Shown: one piece after another, positions 1 to 9,684 of the stretch | Numbering within the stretch: the first letter of the stretch is position 1 | Layout: every line of letters begins with the position of its first letter | Assembly: GCA_021734325.1 (NCBI GenBank) | Contig: JAIPJF010000012.1 | Span: 1 to 64,000, forward strand | Direction of reading: 5' to 3' | Length of the DNA stretch: 64,000 nt | DNA from: Fidelibacterota bacterium | Lineage (GTDB): Bacteria; Fidelibacterota; UBA8477; JABMPR01 | The notes under the pieces: model-generated | Databases searched by the model: none | Told to the model about the DNA's origin: nothing | The model's input: only the letters and a program-made list of their open reading frames with translations | Made by a program: the position numbers and the translations under genes

Positions 1-232
1 AAGGGTTATTTCAAGTAAGAATGGAGGAGCCTGATCTACTAAAGTTCGCTGATGTGATGATTATATAAATCCAACAACTCTTTTGATGGAAATCATCATG
101 CAAAACTCATTATCTGACTTTTATATCGGAATCTGGGTACTAAATACCTCCAATTTCAGCATAGATAATTGAGTATTGAAAGCGTATGTTATTTGCTGAT
201 TAAAAACTGAATTACATGGCCCAGGGAGGGAC
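1..232. other. Leader region without a recognisable gene
   Basis: This is the window edge upstream of glnS. Stops occur in all frames and I could not recognise the tail of a known gene. The last bases carry a purine-rich GGGAGGG just before the glnS start. The glnS promoter may lie here, but I could not pick out convincing -35/-10 boxes. Confidence 0.4.
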
Positions 233-1957
233 ATGATATATGAGGAGCACATGGTAGATAGACAGCCTGCGGTTGAGAGTTCACCTGAGAAAGAAAAATC
301 GCTGAATTTTGTTGAAGAGATTATTAATGATCATCTGGCCTCAGGCCGTTTTGGACAGCGCGTTCATACGCGTTTTCCACCTGAACCCAATGGGTATTTG
401 CACATCGGTCACGCTAAATCAATTGTCTTGAATTTTTCCCTTGCCGAAAAATATGGAGGGTTCTGTAATCTTCGCTTTGATGACACCAATCCAAGTAAAG
501 AGGAGGAAGAGTATGTTCAATCGATCAAGGAAGATATCAAATGGTTGGGTTTTGACTGGGAAGACAGGGAATACTATGCCTCTGACTATTTTGAACAGCT
601 CTATGAGTGGGCAATCAAACTGATCAAGGACGGCAAGGCTTATGTTTGTGACCTCCCTTCAGATAAAGCTCGCGAATATCGTGGAACTTTGACTGAACCG
701 GGAAAAAACAGTCCCTATCGCGATCGGAGCGTGGAAGAGAATCTGGATTTATTTGAAAGAATGCGCGAGGGTGAATTCCCTGATGGTGCTCGGGTTCTCA
801 AAGCCAAAATAGATATGGCCCACCCCAATTTTAATATGCGGGATCCCGTCATGTATCGGATTCTCCATGCTCGTCATCACCGCACCGGGGATAAGTGGTG
901 CATCTATCCCATGTACGATTTTACCCATGGACAATCAGACTCAATTGAAAAGATTACTCAGTCGATCTGTACGCTGGAATTCGAAAATCATCGTCCTCTT
1001 TATGATTGGTTCTGTGAAAAACTGGATATTCACCATCCCCAGCAGATCGAATTTGCCCGACTGAACCTGACTTATACTGTGATGAGTAAGCGAAAATTCC
1101 TGATTCTGGTTAATGAGGGATTCGTGAGCGGCTGGGATGATCCTCGCATGCCTACTATCTCAGGTCTTCGCCGTCGTGGTTATACACCAGAATCCATCAG
1201 AAAATTTTGTGATTACATCGGAGTTGCCAAGAATAACTCTATCGTTGATGTGACCATACTGGAAAATCATGTACGGGAACATTTAAATGCGATTGCTCCC
1301 AGGGTCATGGTGGTTCTTAATCCCATAAAAGTGGTCATTGAGAACTATCCCGAAGGACAGGTTGAACAATTAAGCGCAGTAAATAATCCAGAGGACGAAA
1401 GTGCTGGCAGTCGAATCGTCCCCTTTAGCCGGGAACTGTACATTGACAGGGATGATTTTATGGAAGTCCCTGTGAAGAACTATTTTCGTCTCTCCCCTGG
1501 AAAAGAGGTCAGGCTGCGATATGGATACATCATTAAATGTGATTCTGTGGTTAAGAATGATATGGGTGAAATCGTTGAATTAAGATGTAGTTATGATCCT
1601 GATACGCTTGGGAAACAGCCTACAGATCGAAAGGTCAAAGGGGTGATTCACTGGGTTTCGGCAGAACAGGCACTGGAAGCTGAGATAAGGCTATACGATC
1701 GTCTTTTTCTAGCGGAGAATCCAGACAAGGTCGAAGAAGGGCAGGACTTCCGTTCCCATGTGAATCCTGAATCACTCCAGGTGATACAGCACGCAAAACT
1801 GGAACCCTCGCTGAAAGGTGCTCAGGCGGGTGAACGTTTTCAATTTGAGCGTATTGGGTATTTTCATGTTGATCAGGACTCCCAAGGTGATGATCTGGTG
1901 TTCAATCGGATTACTTCTCTGCGGGATACCTGGGCAAAGATCGCTAGCAGGTCCTGA
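233..1957 (+). CDS. glnS: Glutaminyl-tRNA synthetase (class I)
   Basis: Charges tRNA-Gln with glutamine in the cytoplasm. The protein has 574 residues, close to the family's usual length. The class I HIGH signature is present as GYLHIGH near residue 56, preceded by the GlnRS/GluRS-type RFPPEPNG. The KMSKS loop appears as VMSKRK around residue 284. The catalytic domain is followed by a C-terminal beta-barrel anticodon-binding region (about 340-560). The fairly long spacing and the [23 protein letters not shown]-like region point to GlnRS rather than a discriminating GluRS. The ATG at 233 sits just behind GGGAGGG. A second in-frame ATG at 251 has its own AGGAG, so the first six residues are uncertain. 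Having GlnRS suggests that Gln-tRNA need not be made by the amidotransferase route. Confidence 0.96.
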   Translation: MIYEEHMVDRQPAVESSPEKEKSLNFVEEIINDHLASGRFGQRVHTRFPPEPNGYLHIGHAKSIVLNFSLAEKYGGFCNLRFDDTNPSKEEEEYVQSIKEDIKWLGFDWEDREYYASDYFEQLYEWAIKLIKDGKAYVCDLPSDKAREYRGTLTEPGKNSPYRDRSVEENLDLFERMREGEFPDGARVLKAKIDMAHPNFNMRDPVMYRILHARHHRTGDKWCIYPMYDFTHGQSDSIEKITQSICTLEFENHRPLYDWFCEKLDIHHPQQIEFARLNLTYTVMSKRKFLILVNEGFVSGWDDPRMPTISGLRRRGYTPESIRKFCDYIGVAKNNSIVDVTILENHVREHLNAIAPRVMVVLNPIKVVIENYPEGQVEQLSAVNNPEDESAGSRIVPFSRELYIDRDDFMEVPVKNYFRLSPGKEVRLRYGYIIKCDSVVKNDMGEIVELRCSYDPDTLGKQPTDRKVKGVIHWVSAEQALEAEIRLYDRLFLAENPDKVEEGQDFRSHVNPESLQVIQHAKLEPSLKGAQAGERFQFERIGYFHVDQDSQGDDLVFNRITSLRDTWAKIASRS

Positions 1958-2038
1958 TAATATCGCAAGGTTTTCATACTATCTTAAGGTGCAGAGGATT
2001 ATTTTCTGGGCAGAAAATCTGGAAAATACGGGGTTATT

Positions 2039-3271
2039 ATGATTAAAAAGTTGATTTTTGTTGCCATCTTAGGTGTATTGGCGGGTAACCTGTTCTCTCA
2101 AGAGGTTTTGCCCTACTCCACTGATAAAATATTGATATTTATCGAACCTTTTGAGGACCAGGGCCCAGATCATAGCCAGTCTTGGCTAAATAAGGGCCTG
2201 CCGGGCTTTTTAAAGACATCCCTGAGTGAAACAGACAATGTGTATCCCTATCTCATTCCCGATTTCGATGCCAGTTTAATTGATCGCCCCCACAGATTGC
2301 AGGATATGATCTGGAAATCTGTTTTTAAGAGAGAGATCGATCCAGCCTATGAGAGCTACCTTATATTGGGAAGCTACTCCTATCTTGAAGGTCAAATCTC
2401 GATCCGTATGGAATTATTGTCATTAAAAAGCACCCGCAGGATCGCCAGATTTGAACAGACCCTTGGCTACACAAAACTGCTTAGCTGGAAAGAAGCCCTG
2501 GGGGACTGGATCCTCGCACAATTGAATCTGATCGATGAGCCAGGCATTTCCTACTCAGATGAGAAAACGCTAGACAATGGCGTAGCCCCGATGCCTGGCG
2601 TGCCCATAAAGGATCAGATGTACGAGATATTTAATCAGAAGCAGCGGAAGGAAACTGAAGATCTGCAGCGGAAGTATGAGCAGCAATCCATGATGAAACT
2701 GGGCACGCAGCTGGAGGCCCTGTGGCATGATATTGCCTATGATCCCTATTTGGCTGAGATCTTTGATATCCATACCCTGCGCTTACAGTATGAGCCGGAT
2801 AGCGTCCTGGTGAACTTCAAGGTCAGTTACCGAATTAATCCCCGCATCCTGGATGAGATCGAGCATTTTAGTAGAACGCGTTCAGGCCATGTGGAGAAGA
2901 CAGAATCTTTTGAAGAACACTCATTTATGGACCTGGGCTATATTGATGCTGATTTTACAAAACAGATCGCTGGTGGGGATTGGAGAATCGTACCCATTAT
3001 TACCATGGGGATGGATTCATCTCCAGGGAAACGCGTGTTTTACCATTCATTCCCACGACCCATTGAATCACCGGGAGAGCATTATTATAACCAGGGGGAG
3101 TTCAAACAATTGTTGATGGCCATCCCCGGCGTTGATGCCCTGCGCATTTTTGCCCAGGAAGTACAGCAGGTTTACGAGTATTCAATTGTGGTTGGTTATG
3201 ACGAGATCAAGCAATTAGATAAGATCCAGGTTAAGTTCGTTGCCGAAGAAGATTTGGCTAAAAAGCTCTAG
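2039..3271 (+). CDS. Exported protein of unknown function, FlgO/TolB-N-like N-terminus
   Basis: I do not recognise a specific family. The 410-residue product starts with a short signal peptide (MIKKLIFVAILGVLAGNLFS, then Q) and has no further membrane segment, so it should be periplasmic or outer-membrane associated. Residues about 25-165 resemble the fold seen in FlgO/TolB-N/CsgG-like proteins: a WLNKGLPGFLKTSL segment, then YLILGSYSYLEGQISIRMELL and a hydrophobic strand pattern. The middle (about 190-230) is charged and helical. The C-terminal third has no motif that I know. It lies 80 bases after glnS and about 120 bases before rmuC on the same strand. Function is unassigned; a role in envelope assembly is only a guess. 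Confidence 0.75.
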   Translation: MIKKLIFVAILGVLAGNLFSQEVLPYSTDKILIFIEPFEDQGPDHSQSWLNKGLPGFLKTSLSETDNVYPYLIPDFDASLIDRPHRLQDMIWKSVFKREIDPAYESYLILGSYSYLEGQISIRMELLSLKSTRRIARFEQTLGYTKLLSWKEALGDWILAQLNLIDEPGISYSDEKTLDNGVAPMPGVPIKDQMYEIFNQKQRKETEDLQRKYEQQSMMKLGTQLEALWHDIAYDPYLAEIFDIHTLRLQYEPDSVLVNFKVSYRINPRILDEIEHFSRTRSGHVEKTESFEEHSFMDLGYIDADFTKQIAGGDWRIVPIITMGMDSSPGKRVFYHSFPRPIESPGEHYYNQGEFKQLLMAIPGVDALRIFAQEVQQVYEYSIVVGYDEIKQLDKIQVKFVAEEDLAKKL

Positions 3272-3279
3272 AGCCAGAA

Positions 3280-3320
3280 AATTAGCCGCAGATTAGCACT
3301 GATAAACGCAGACTCAATGG
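3280..3320. repeat. Degenerate GCAGATTA..GATAAACGCAGA intergenic motif
   Basis: Directly after the stop of the exported protein lies GCAGATTAGCACTGATAAAC followed by GCAGA, so a GCAGA unit flanks a GATTA/GATAA pair. I recall similar degenerate CGCAGATTAACGCAGAT-type strings as common intergenic litter in FCB-group genomes. No second clear copy was seen in this window. Confidence 0.25.
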
Positions 3321-3391
3321 AAACTCAAGCAATTCAATCTGTTCTTATCCATGCATATCAACGGCTGGAAAAACGATATAAGTAGACTAAG

Positions 3392-4696
3392 ATGGACATC
3401 GCATATACATTTATAATAGCATTGATCACTGGAATCATCGGCTATTTTCTTGCCCGAAAAACAAGTCGACCCAAGGATCCAAAAGACCAGGAAGCGCTCA
3501 CCCGATTGCAGGTTGAGAAGGACAATCTGAATGCACAACTGGAAAAGATGGAGATTGAGTTAAATCTATTACGCAAGGAAGCTCAGGATCTGCGCGAGAG
3601 TAATGCAACCATCAGCACACGACTGGAAGCATCAAGGGATCGACTGGAGGAGGAAAAAAAACGACTCCAGGAAATGAAGGAGCAACTCCAGGAAAGTTTT
3701 AAAAGTCTTTCACAGGATGTACTGCGGGAAAGCCAGAAAGAATTCCTTCGTCTCGCAGATGAAAAATTCCAGGATCAATCAAAACGGAATAAAGATCAGC
3801 TGGGTGAAAAAGAGCAATTGATCCAAAAATCGCTCGAAAATATGGATGGTCGTCTCAAGGATATTGTTCAGCGTTCCACAGAGCTCAAAACAGAGCTGGA
3901 AACATCCAAGGATGAGACAAAACGGCTCCGAACCACGACTGAGACTTTACAGACATTGCTGGCAAGTTCACAAAAACGTGGCCAGTGGGGTGAACGTTTG
4001 GTGGAAGATATTCTTCAATATGTCGGGCTTCAGGAAAATATTAATTATACAAAACAAACCACCATGGATGATGGGCAACGTCCTGACTATACATTCAAAC
4101 TACCAAAGGAACTTGAGATCAACATGGATGTCAAATTCCCCCTGGCTCATTATGAGAATTATCTCGAGAGCAACGATGTACAGGTGCAGGATATTGAGAA
4201 AAAAGCCTTTCTTCAGGATGTCCGAAAACATTTGAATGCAATCAGCAGGAGAGAATACATCAACACCGCCAAGGGAACTGTGGATTATGCCATGATGTTT
4301 ATTCCAAATGAATCTATCTATGGGTTCATTAATCAGGAAGATCCGGGTTTGATAGGGGAGGCGCTCAGCAAAAAAATCATGCTGTGTTCCCCCATAACCC
4401 TGTATGCCGTGCTTTCACTGTTAAATCAAGCGACCTCCAATTTCATGATGGAGCAAAAAGCCTCTGAGATCATGGTGGAAGTTGCCAATTTTCAGAAACA
4501 GTGGGATAATTTTTCAGATGTGATGACAAAAACAGAAACCCACTTACAGAGAGCCATCAATCAGTTTGAGACGTTGATCTCAACCCGGAGTAGGGCCCTT
4601 GAACGACCTGTTAATCGAATTCTCGAATTACAGAAGCAGACACTTCCTCCAGGCAAAAGTGGTCAATTGAGCCTTGAATCTGAAACGACGGAATAG
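3392..4696 (+). CDS. rmuC: DNA recombination protein RmuC homologue
   Basis: RmuC-family protein (434 residues), associated with limiting DNA inversion/recombination in E. coli and built on a PD-(D/E)XK-like nuclease fold. An N-terminal transmembrane helix (about residues 4-20) is followed by a long heptad-rich coiled coil (about 30-200, many E/K/L/Q). The RmuC core (about 200-400) includes the GQWGERLVEDIL and QRPDYTFKLP motifs and the NMDVKFPLAHYENYL region with the conserved D-x-K. The ATG start at 3392 directly precedes the membrane helix. It converges with the MATE gene on the opposite strand. Confidence 0.93.
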   Translation: MDIAYTFIIALITGIIGYFLARKTSRPKDPKDQEALTRLQVEKDNLNAQLEKMEIELNLLRKEAQDLRESNATISTRLEASRDRLEEEKKRLQEMKEQLQESFKSLSQDVLRESQKEFLRLADEKFQDQSKRNKDQLGEKEQLIQKSLENMDGRLKDIVQRSTELKTELETSKDETKRLRTTTETLQTLLASSQKRGQWGERLVEDILQYVGLQENINYTKQTTMDDGQRPDYTFKLPKELEINMDVKFPLAHYENYLESNDVQVQDIEKKAFLQDVRKHLNAISRREYINTAKGTVDYAMMFIPNESIYGFINQEDPGLIGEALSKKIMLCSPITLYAVLSLLNQATSNFMMEQKASEIMVEVANFQKQWDNFSDVMTKTETHLQRAINQFETLISTRSRALERPVNRILELQKQTLPPGKSGQLSLESETTE

Positions 4697-4786
4697 CTAG
4701 ACCTCATCCTAAGGTACCCCCGCATTATTGTCTGGTTGGAGTAACATCCAGACTAAAGTCTGAGATGGCCGAACTTAAATTAAATG

Positions 4787-6184
4787 CTATGAAGAAAGAT
4801 CAGAAATTGCATCGAGAGAGACTTGTTTCTTGACTTTTCGAACTCGTACCACCAACCAGGTGATAGACGTGCTGCCAGCCACAAAAATTGCAATTATAGA
4901 GGCGTACCAAACCCATTGATAGGGCTTATCCAATACAACTGCGAAATAATAGGCCAGAGGTCCACTGACCAGAGCTACTCGGATGGCTGTAATGACCAGG
5001 GAGGGTATTCCGGTGCCCAGCCCCTGTAGCGCCCTACCTGAGATCATACCAATAGCAATCAACCAGTAAAAGGGGGCAAAGGTTCGAATGATGCTGACAG
5101 CGACCTCATTCACGATTGGATCATCGGTAAAAATTTTAAATGCGTACGGAGCGATAAAGTAAAAAACAAAGCCTGATCCTACTCCGATCATTATCCCATA
5201 ACGAAGTCCATCCTTGATCACCCGGGTAATCAGGTCAAAGCGCTGTGCGCCGTAAAACATTCCCACCAGGGTAACGAGAGACCCGGCGATCGCCATGATT
5301 GGCAGAAAAAAGATTTGATCCAATCTACCGGCAATCTGGTATCCAGCAACCACATCAGATGAATAGTGAACCAGAATCCAGTTGAAAAGGGCGCCACCCA
5401 TGGACATAATGATCATCGAGACTGAGGATGGGATACCGATTCTGAAAATATCTTTTATAAAGCGAAAATTATAGCTGAATACACGAAAGTCGAGTTGGAG
5501 TAATGTCAATTTCTTGAATAAAATGACACGTGAGTACATGATGACAGAGACGAGCATACTTGCCAGCGTCGCCCAGGCGGCTCCGGCAACACCCATATCA
5601 AAACCGAAGATCAGAATGGGATCCAAAATGATATTTACGATGGTGCTGATGATCTGGATCTTGACCGGCGTTTTTGTATCGCCCTCTCCACTAAAAATAG
5701 AGCGCAGAAAGATACCGGTTATCATGAATACGAATCCACCTGAGATAACGTGGAAATAAGCAAGAGCATCACCCATGAGGTGCTCCGGTGTCCCCAGCAT
5801 CAGCAGAATATGCTTTCCGAAGATCAAGCCGATGGCGCTAAAAACTCCGCCGATGATCAAACCGATCAACAAACCGTGTTCGGCAACATTTTCGGCAGAT
5901 TTATGGTCCTTGGATCCAATAAAGCGGGCGATGACAGCAGTAACGCCTGTTCCCAGTCCAAAACTAATTCCCATGGCCAGCCAGAACAAAGGCAGGTTAA
6001 AACCCAGAGCTGCAATAGCATTCACTGAGATGCGGGCCACGAATAACATGTCAACAATGCTATACAAGGTCTGGACTGCCATACCCATCATTACTGGCAA
6101 GCCCAGGGTCCAGATCGCCTTGCGAGGATTGCTTAAAAATGATTCAAGACGGGAGTGCTTCGAATTTGCGGCAGCTTTTTCCAT
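4787..6184 (-). CDS. MATE family multidrug/Na+-driven efflux transporter
   Basis: Inner-membrane antiporter (465 residues, the usual MATE length) with twelve predicted hydrophobic helices in two repeats of six. The family-typical N-terminal segment (WTLGLPVMMGMAVQTLYSIV, followed by DMLFVARI) and the GLGTGVTAVIARFIGSKD loop are both present. It is the last gene of the minus-strand menaquinone run, only 17 bases after menE, so it is probably co-transcribed. The substrate cannot be read from sequence. The position after men genes does not by itself imply quinone-related transport. Confidence 0.92.
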   Translation of the reverse strand: MEKAAANSKHSRLESFLSNPRKAIWTLGLPVMMGMAVQTLYSIVDMLFVARISVNAIAALGFNLPLFWLAMGISFGLGTGVTAVIARFIGSKDHKSAENVAEHGLLIGLIIGGVFSAIGLIFGKHILLMLGTPEHLMGDALAYFHVISGGFVFMITGIFLRSIFSGEGDTKTPVKIQIISTIVNIILDPILIFGFDMGVAGAAWATLASMLVSVIMYSRVILFKKLTLLQLDFRVFSYNFRFIKDIFRIGIPSSVSMIIMSMGGALFNWILVHYSSDVVAGYQIAGRLDQIFFLPIMAIAGSLVTLVGMFYGAQRFDLITRVIKDGLRYGIMIGVGSGFVFYFIAPYAFKIFTDDPIVNEVAVSIIRTFAPFYWLIAIGMISGRALQGLGTGIPSLVITAIRVALVSGPLAYYFAVVLDKPYQWVWYASIIAIFVAGSTSITWLVVRVRKVKKQVSLDAISDLSS

Positions 6185-6201
6185 GCGATCTAAATAATCA
6201 G

Positions 6202-7644
6202 TTAATTGATTGGGTGCAAATGATTGTTTGGATCAGTTAAAAATTCTGCAAGTTTGTGCCGTGAAGTCTTCATCTCTCCTTTAAAAAAATCAGAGGGTAG
6301 GTGGAAAAATGAAATCGGGATCATGTATCCAGGGAGTGATTTTTTAAGTTGATCTAGAATTGTCTGGGCCATAAAGCAAGATTTTTCAAGCTTGAGATAG
6401 GCCACAGGTCGGTATCCGAATTCAGGATCAATTTTTGGTAAAACGATGGCTTGAATGATACCGGGAATTTTTAATAATGCCATTTCAATGTATTCAGGCT
6501 GAATATTCTCACCGCCTGAGATGAATTGGTTGTCCATGCGTCCGGTGATGGTCACTGATCCATCGATGTCCAGGTAACCAACATCGCCTGTGTGAAACCA
6601 GCCCTGTGAGTCTCGAAAATTACTAATCTCCGTACCTTCTCTATATCCCATCGCCAGCGTGTCACCTTTTACTAATATCTCACCTTCATGAGAGATGAGT
6701 AATTCTCCACCTGACAGGACTTGTCCTGAACTTTTTAAAGCCGATGATCGATTCCCGGGAGACGTAGTACAAATCTGAGAGGCCATTTCAGTGGACCCAT
6801 AGCTGGTATGAATTGGCAATTTCTTTTGCAGAGAAGCTTCAATCAAGGATGAAGGGATGGAACTCCCCCCGAGCAGAATAGCTTTCATCCCGGCGAGCAC
6901 TTTGTCAGCTTCCGATTCATCAAGTAATCGCTGAAGCTGGATTGTGACGAGAGACATGTGGCTGACTTGAAATTTTGAAATTGCATCGATCAGTTTTTCA
7001 TCCGCAGAAGGAATTGCAATACTTGCTCCGCTAAGGGCTGTCCGGAAAAGGATTGAAAGACCACCCACATGATAGAGGGGTAGAGTTAGCAGCCACCTGT
7101 CACCAGGTTTTAATGGAATATTCTGGTTTGATCCCATGGCACTTGCCACATGATTTGCTAGAGAATGCTGGACGATCTTCACATCTCCTGAAGACCCGGA
7201 GGTCATGAGAAGACTTATCGCTTTGAAAGGATCGAATTCGTTCTGCTCAATCACGCTCGTGCCGGAACCCGTTAAAAGTTTATTAAAGGATATGGTCAGG
7301 TCTGGATCAAGATCACGATTTGAGATGATCAATTTAGCCTGTACATCATGAATGATGTTTTGAAGGGTTGCCACGGGAAATCTGGTGTTGACTGGAAAAG
7401 CGATGAATCCACCCAGGGAACATGCCCAGAAGGAAAAAATGGTCTCTTGAGGCTGAAGCATGTCCAGCACGACAATATCTCCTGTTCTCAACCCCTGTTC
7501 TGTAAGCCATGCCAGGATTTTGCTAGCGGATTGAAATAGTTGATCGTAGTTCAGTGATTGTCCTTCAATAATCAGGGCCGATTGGTCCGGACACTGAGTG
7601 GCTGCATTAAAGAGGGGATGCTCCATGGATTCACCACTATTCAT
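6202..7644 (-). CDS. menE: o-Succinylbenzoate--CoA ligase
   Basis: ANL-superfamily adenylating enzyme (480 residues) that activates o-succinylbenzoate to its CoA thioester in menaquinone synthesis. The P-loop-like LLMTSGSSGDVK stretch, the LPLYHVGG loop, the SYGSTEMASQ motif, the WFHTGDVGYLD motif with the ATP-binding aspartate, and a near-C-terminal lysine region (FKGEMKTSRHKL) all fit MenE. Its ATG overlaps the end of menC by eight bases (ATGAATAG), so the two are translationally coupled. Generic acyl-CoA ligase is the alternative, but the surrounding men genes settle it. Confidence 0.94.
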   Translation of the reverse strand: MNSGESMEHPLFNAATQCPDQSALIIEGQSLNYDQLFQSASKILAWLTEQGLRTGDIVVLDMLQPQETIFSFWACSLGGFIAFPVNTRFPVATLQNIIHDVQAKLIISNRDLDPDLTISFNKLLTGSGTSVIEQNEFDPFKAISLLMTSGSSGDVKIVQHSLANHVASAMGSNQNIPLKPGDRWLLTLPLYHVGGLSILFRTALSGASIAIPSADEKLIDAISKFQVSHMSLVTIQLQRLLDESEADKVLAGMKAILLGGSSIPSSLIEASLQKKLPIHTSYGSTEMASQICTTSPGNRSSALKSSGQVLSGGELLISHEGEILVKGDTLAMGYREGTEISNFRDSQGWFHTGDVGYLDIDGSVTITGRMDNQFISGGENIQPEYIEMALLKIPGIIQAIVLPKIDPEFGYRPVAYLKLEKSCFMAQTILDQLKKSLPGYMIPISFFHLPSDFFKGEMKTSRHKLAEFLTDPNNHLHPIN

Positions 7645-8788
7645 AAATTAATTCACACTGGTTGAAGTCCAGATCATCTCTTCCCAAGGTCTCGATCTCC
7701 ATTCGGCCATTTCGGGCAAGCTGGGATTTTTTGCTGATTCTCTTCTTGAACACGGAGCCTGTATCCAAACCTGCTGCCACATTACCCCCACTTATCGCAC
7801 CAGCCAGTTGAGACAGGATGGATAAGCCGAGATCGGTCTCATAACTGGAAGAGATCACCGTTGAGATAAGATGATCCTTTGCCTGCTGCACCAGGGACAA
7901 GAGACGCGGGATGCAGGCAATGAGTGTTGGTTTCAGGATCAGAGTATTTAACCCTGTATAGGTGTTGAATGAAATACTAGGATCGAGAATGTGATGCAGG
8001 GTCTCATCAAGGGCAAAATGTATCCCACAGCCGTTGTGAAAGTGGGGGAGGTCTCGCGGGTTTTGGAGCGGTTCCTCAATATACTCAATCTGCTCACTTG
8101 TCACCTGTCTGCCGAAATTGATTGCTGTTTCCAGGTCCCAGGAGCGATTTGCATCCAGGCGCAGTTTTACATCAGGGCCAATAGACTGTCTGATATTTTT
8201 TATCCCAATGGCTTCCAATTCAGGATTGATGCGCCCCACTTTGATCTTCAGTGTCTGAAACCCTTCAGCCACCAATCTTTCGGCTTCAGGCACCCATTCT
8301 GACAGATTCTTATTGATCAATCCATTGAGGGGAATATCCAGGCTTGATTCACCATACAAAAATTCACCCAGTGTTACCTGATTTGCCTTTGCAAACAACG
8401 ATAAGAGGGCTGTTTCAACACCAAAACTAGCCAGTGATGGGGCTTCGAATTTTATATCCCTGCAGGTTCTTAAAAGAAAACGATCCACAAAATCATCGGA
8501 GCCCACGATGCGATCCAAGAGTGTCTGGGTTTTGTACGTCGCAGCTTCCAATGATTCGTGGCTGTATCCAGGCAAGGGACTTATCTCACTGAGGCCACTA
8601 TTTCCCCTTTCGTCAGTGATCTCAAGAATTAACCCCTCCCGTTGATCCAGGTTGAACTGTTTCAGCCTGAGTGGTTCATTCAGTGCCAATCTATAGCGAT
8701 ATAGTTTTGCCGAGACAATATTCCTTGAAGTGTCAACAAATTCAGGTGAAATGGATCGACCGAACAAAACTTCAGGAATCGGAGGCAT
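7637..8788 (-). CDS. menC: o-Succinylbenzoate synthase
   Basis: Enolase-superfamily dehydratase that converts SHCHC to o-succinylbenzoate. The 383-residue protein has a capping domain (about 25-140) and a TIM barrel with the expected ligands and lysines: LKIKVGR (K-x-K), LDANRSWD, IEEPLQ, ALDETLH and ILKPTL. N-succinylamino-acid racemase activity is known in relatives, but the operon context argues for MenC. The start at 8788 leaves a roughly 25-residue N-terminal extension before the usual beginning of the fold, so a later start is possible. Six bases separate it from menA. Confidence 0.92.
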   Translation of the reverse strand: MPPIPEVLFGRSISPEFVDTSRNIVSAKLYRYRLALNEPLRLKQFNLDQREGLILEITDERGNSGLSEISPLPGYSHESLEAATYKTQTLLDRIVGSDDFVDRFLLRTCRDIKFEAPSLASFGVETALLSLFAKANQVTLGEFLYGESSLDIPLNGLINKNLSEWVPEAERLVAEGFQTLKIKVGRINPELEAIGIKNIRQSIGPDVKLRLDANRSWDLETAINFGRQVTSEQIEYIEEPLQNPRDLPHFHNGCGIHFALDETLHHILDPSISFNTYTGLNTLILKPTLIACIPRLLSLVQQAKDHLISTVISSSYETDLGLSILSQLAGAISGGNVAAGLDTGSVFKKRISKKSQLARNGRMEIETLGRDDLDFNQCELIYE

Positions 8789-8794
8789 ATCTTT

Positions 8795-9679
8795 CTATAC
8801 AATCCATGAAATGATAAAAATAATGGTAAAGATTGCTTGAAGTTTCGAGGTCATTTTTAACACGCTGAGTAGTTCCTCAGCCCGGCTAAAGTTATTAGTA
8901 GTTCGAACGGCATGCAGGGCCATCAAAGTAGTAAAAGCAGTTATCGCAACCAGACCATGTTCCGGTTCCAGGACAAGATATATCAGGGGACTCAAAGTTG
9001 CCGCCAATATTGAGAAACTATACTCATAGATCCCAAAATCTTTGCCGAAAATTGCGATCAGTGTATGCTTTCCTACTTTTCTGTCTTCTTCATAATCCCG
9101 AAGATTATTGATGGATAATAATGCCATGGAGAAGAACCCGGCTGCAGATCCTGCGATGATCGAAGCAGAACTCCAATGCCCGGTTTGGACGAAAGTAGTT
9201 GTTGCACTGGCGACGGGTCCAAAGAATAGGAATGCAGGCAATTCTGCCAGACCATGGTAGGCCAGTGGGTAAGGTCCCCCCGTGTATATCACCCCAAGAA
9301 GCAGCGAAAATAATCCGATGATTACTATGGGCCAGCCCCCTAAATAGACCAGATAGATACCAAGCAAAAAGGCCATTCCAAAGCTGACCAAGAACCCCGT
9401 ACGAACCGTTCCAGGTGAAATAAGTCCTGCCTGAGTAACCCGTTGTGGACCTACACGGGAAACAGTATCTGCCCCTTTTTTGAAGTCAAAGAAATCATTC
9501 GCCAGATTGGTGCCGATCTGGATAAAAATGCCGCCCAGTAACGCAGAAACTGCTGCTGTCCAATGGATTCCCCCTTCACTATGTGCGATCACAGTCCCCA
9601 TTAATACAGGTGAGATGGAAACACCAAGAGTCCAGGGTCTTGCCGCCTGAATCCAGAGCTTTAGATTAGGACAAGTCAT
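8795..9679 (-). CDS. menA: 1,4-dihydroxy-2-naphthoate polyprenyltransferase
   Basis: Integral membrane UbiA-superfamily prenyltransferase (294 residues) that attaches the polyprenyl tail to DHNA to give demethylmenaquinone. The first aspartate-rich motif is visible as NLANDFFDFKKGAD near residue 60 and the second as NNLRDYEEDRKVGK near residue 190. Eight or nine hydrophobic helices are apparent. The opening WIQAARPWTLGVSISPVLMG is typical of MenA. Five bases separate it from menB. Confidence 0.95.
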   Translation of the reverse strand: MTCPNLKLWIQAARPWTLGVSISPVLMGTVIAHSEGGIHWTAAVSALLGGIFIQIGTNLANDFFDFKKGADTVSRVGPQRVTQAGLISPGTVRTGFLVSFGMAFLLGIYLVYLGGWPIVIIGLFSLLLGVIYTGGPYPLAYHGLAELPAFLFFGPVASATTTFVQTGHWSSASIIAGSAAGFFSMALLSINNLRDYEEDRKVGKHTLIAIFGKDFGIYEYSFSILAATLSPLIYLVLEPEHGLVAITAFTTLMALHAVRTTNNFSRAEELLSVLKMTSKLQAIFTIIFIISWIV

Positions 9680-9684
9680 GCTAG

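Noticed and set aside
4749-4762. Palindrome CAGACTAAAGTCTG between rmuC and the MATE gene
   Set aside because: Short stem, tiny loop and no T-run on either strand, so not a convincing terminator.
5775-6197. Rightward 140-codon frame opposite the MATE gene
   Set aside because: It lies inside a clear transporter gene, starts without a ribosome binding site, and its composition mirrors membrane-helix codons.
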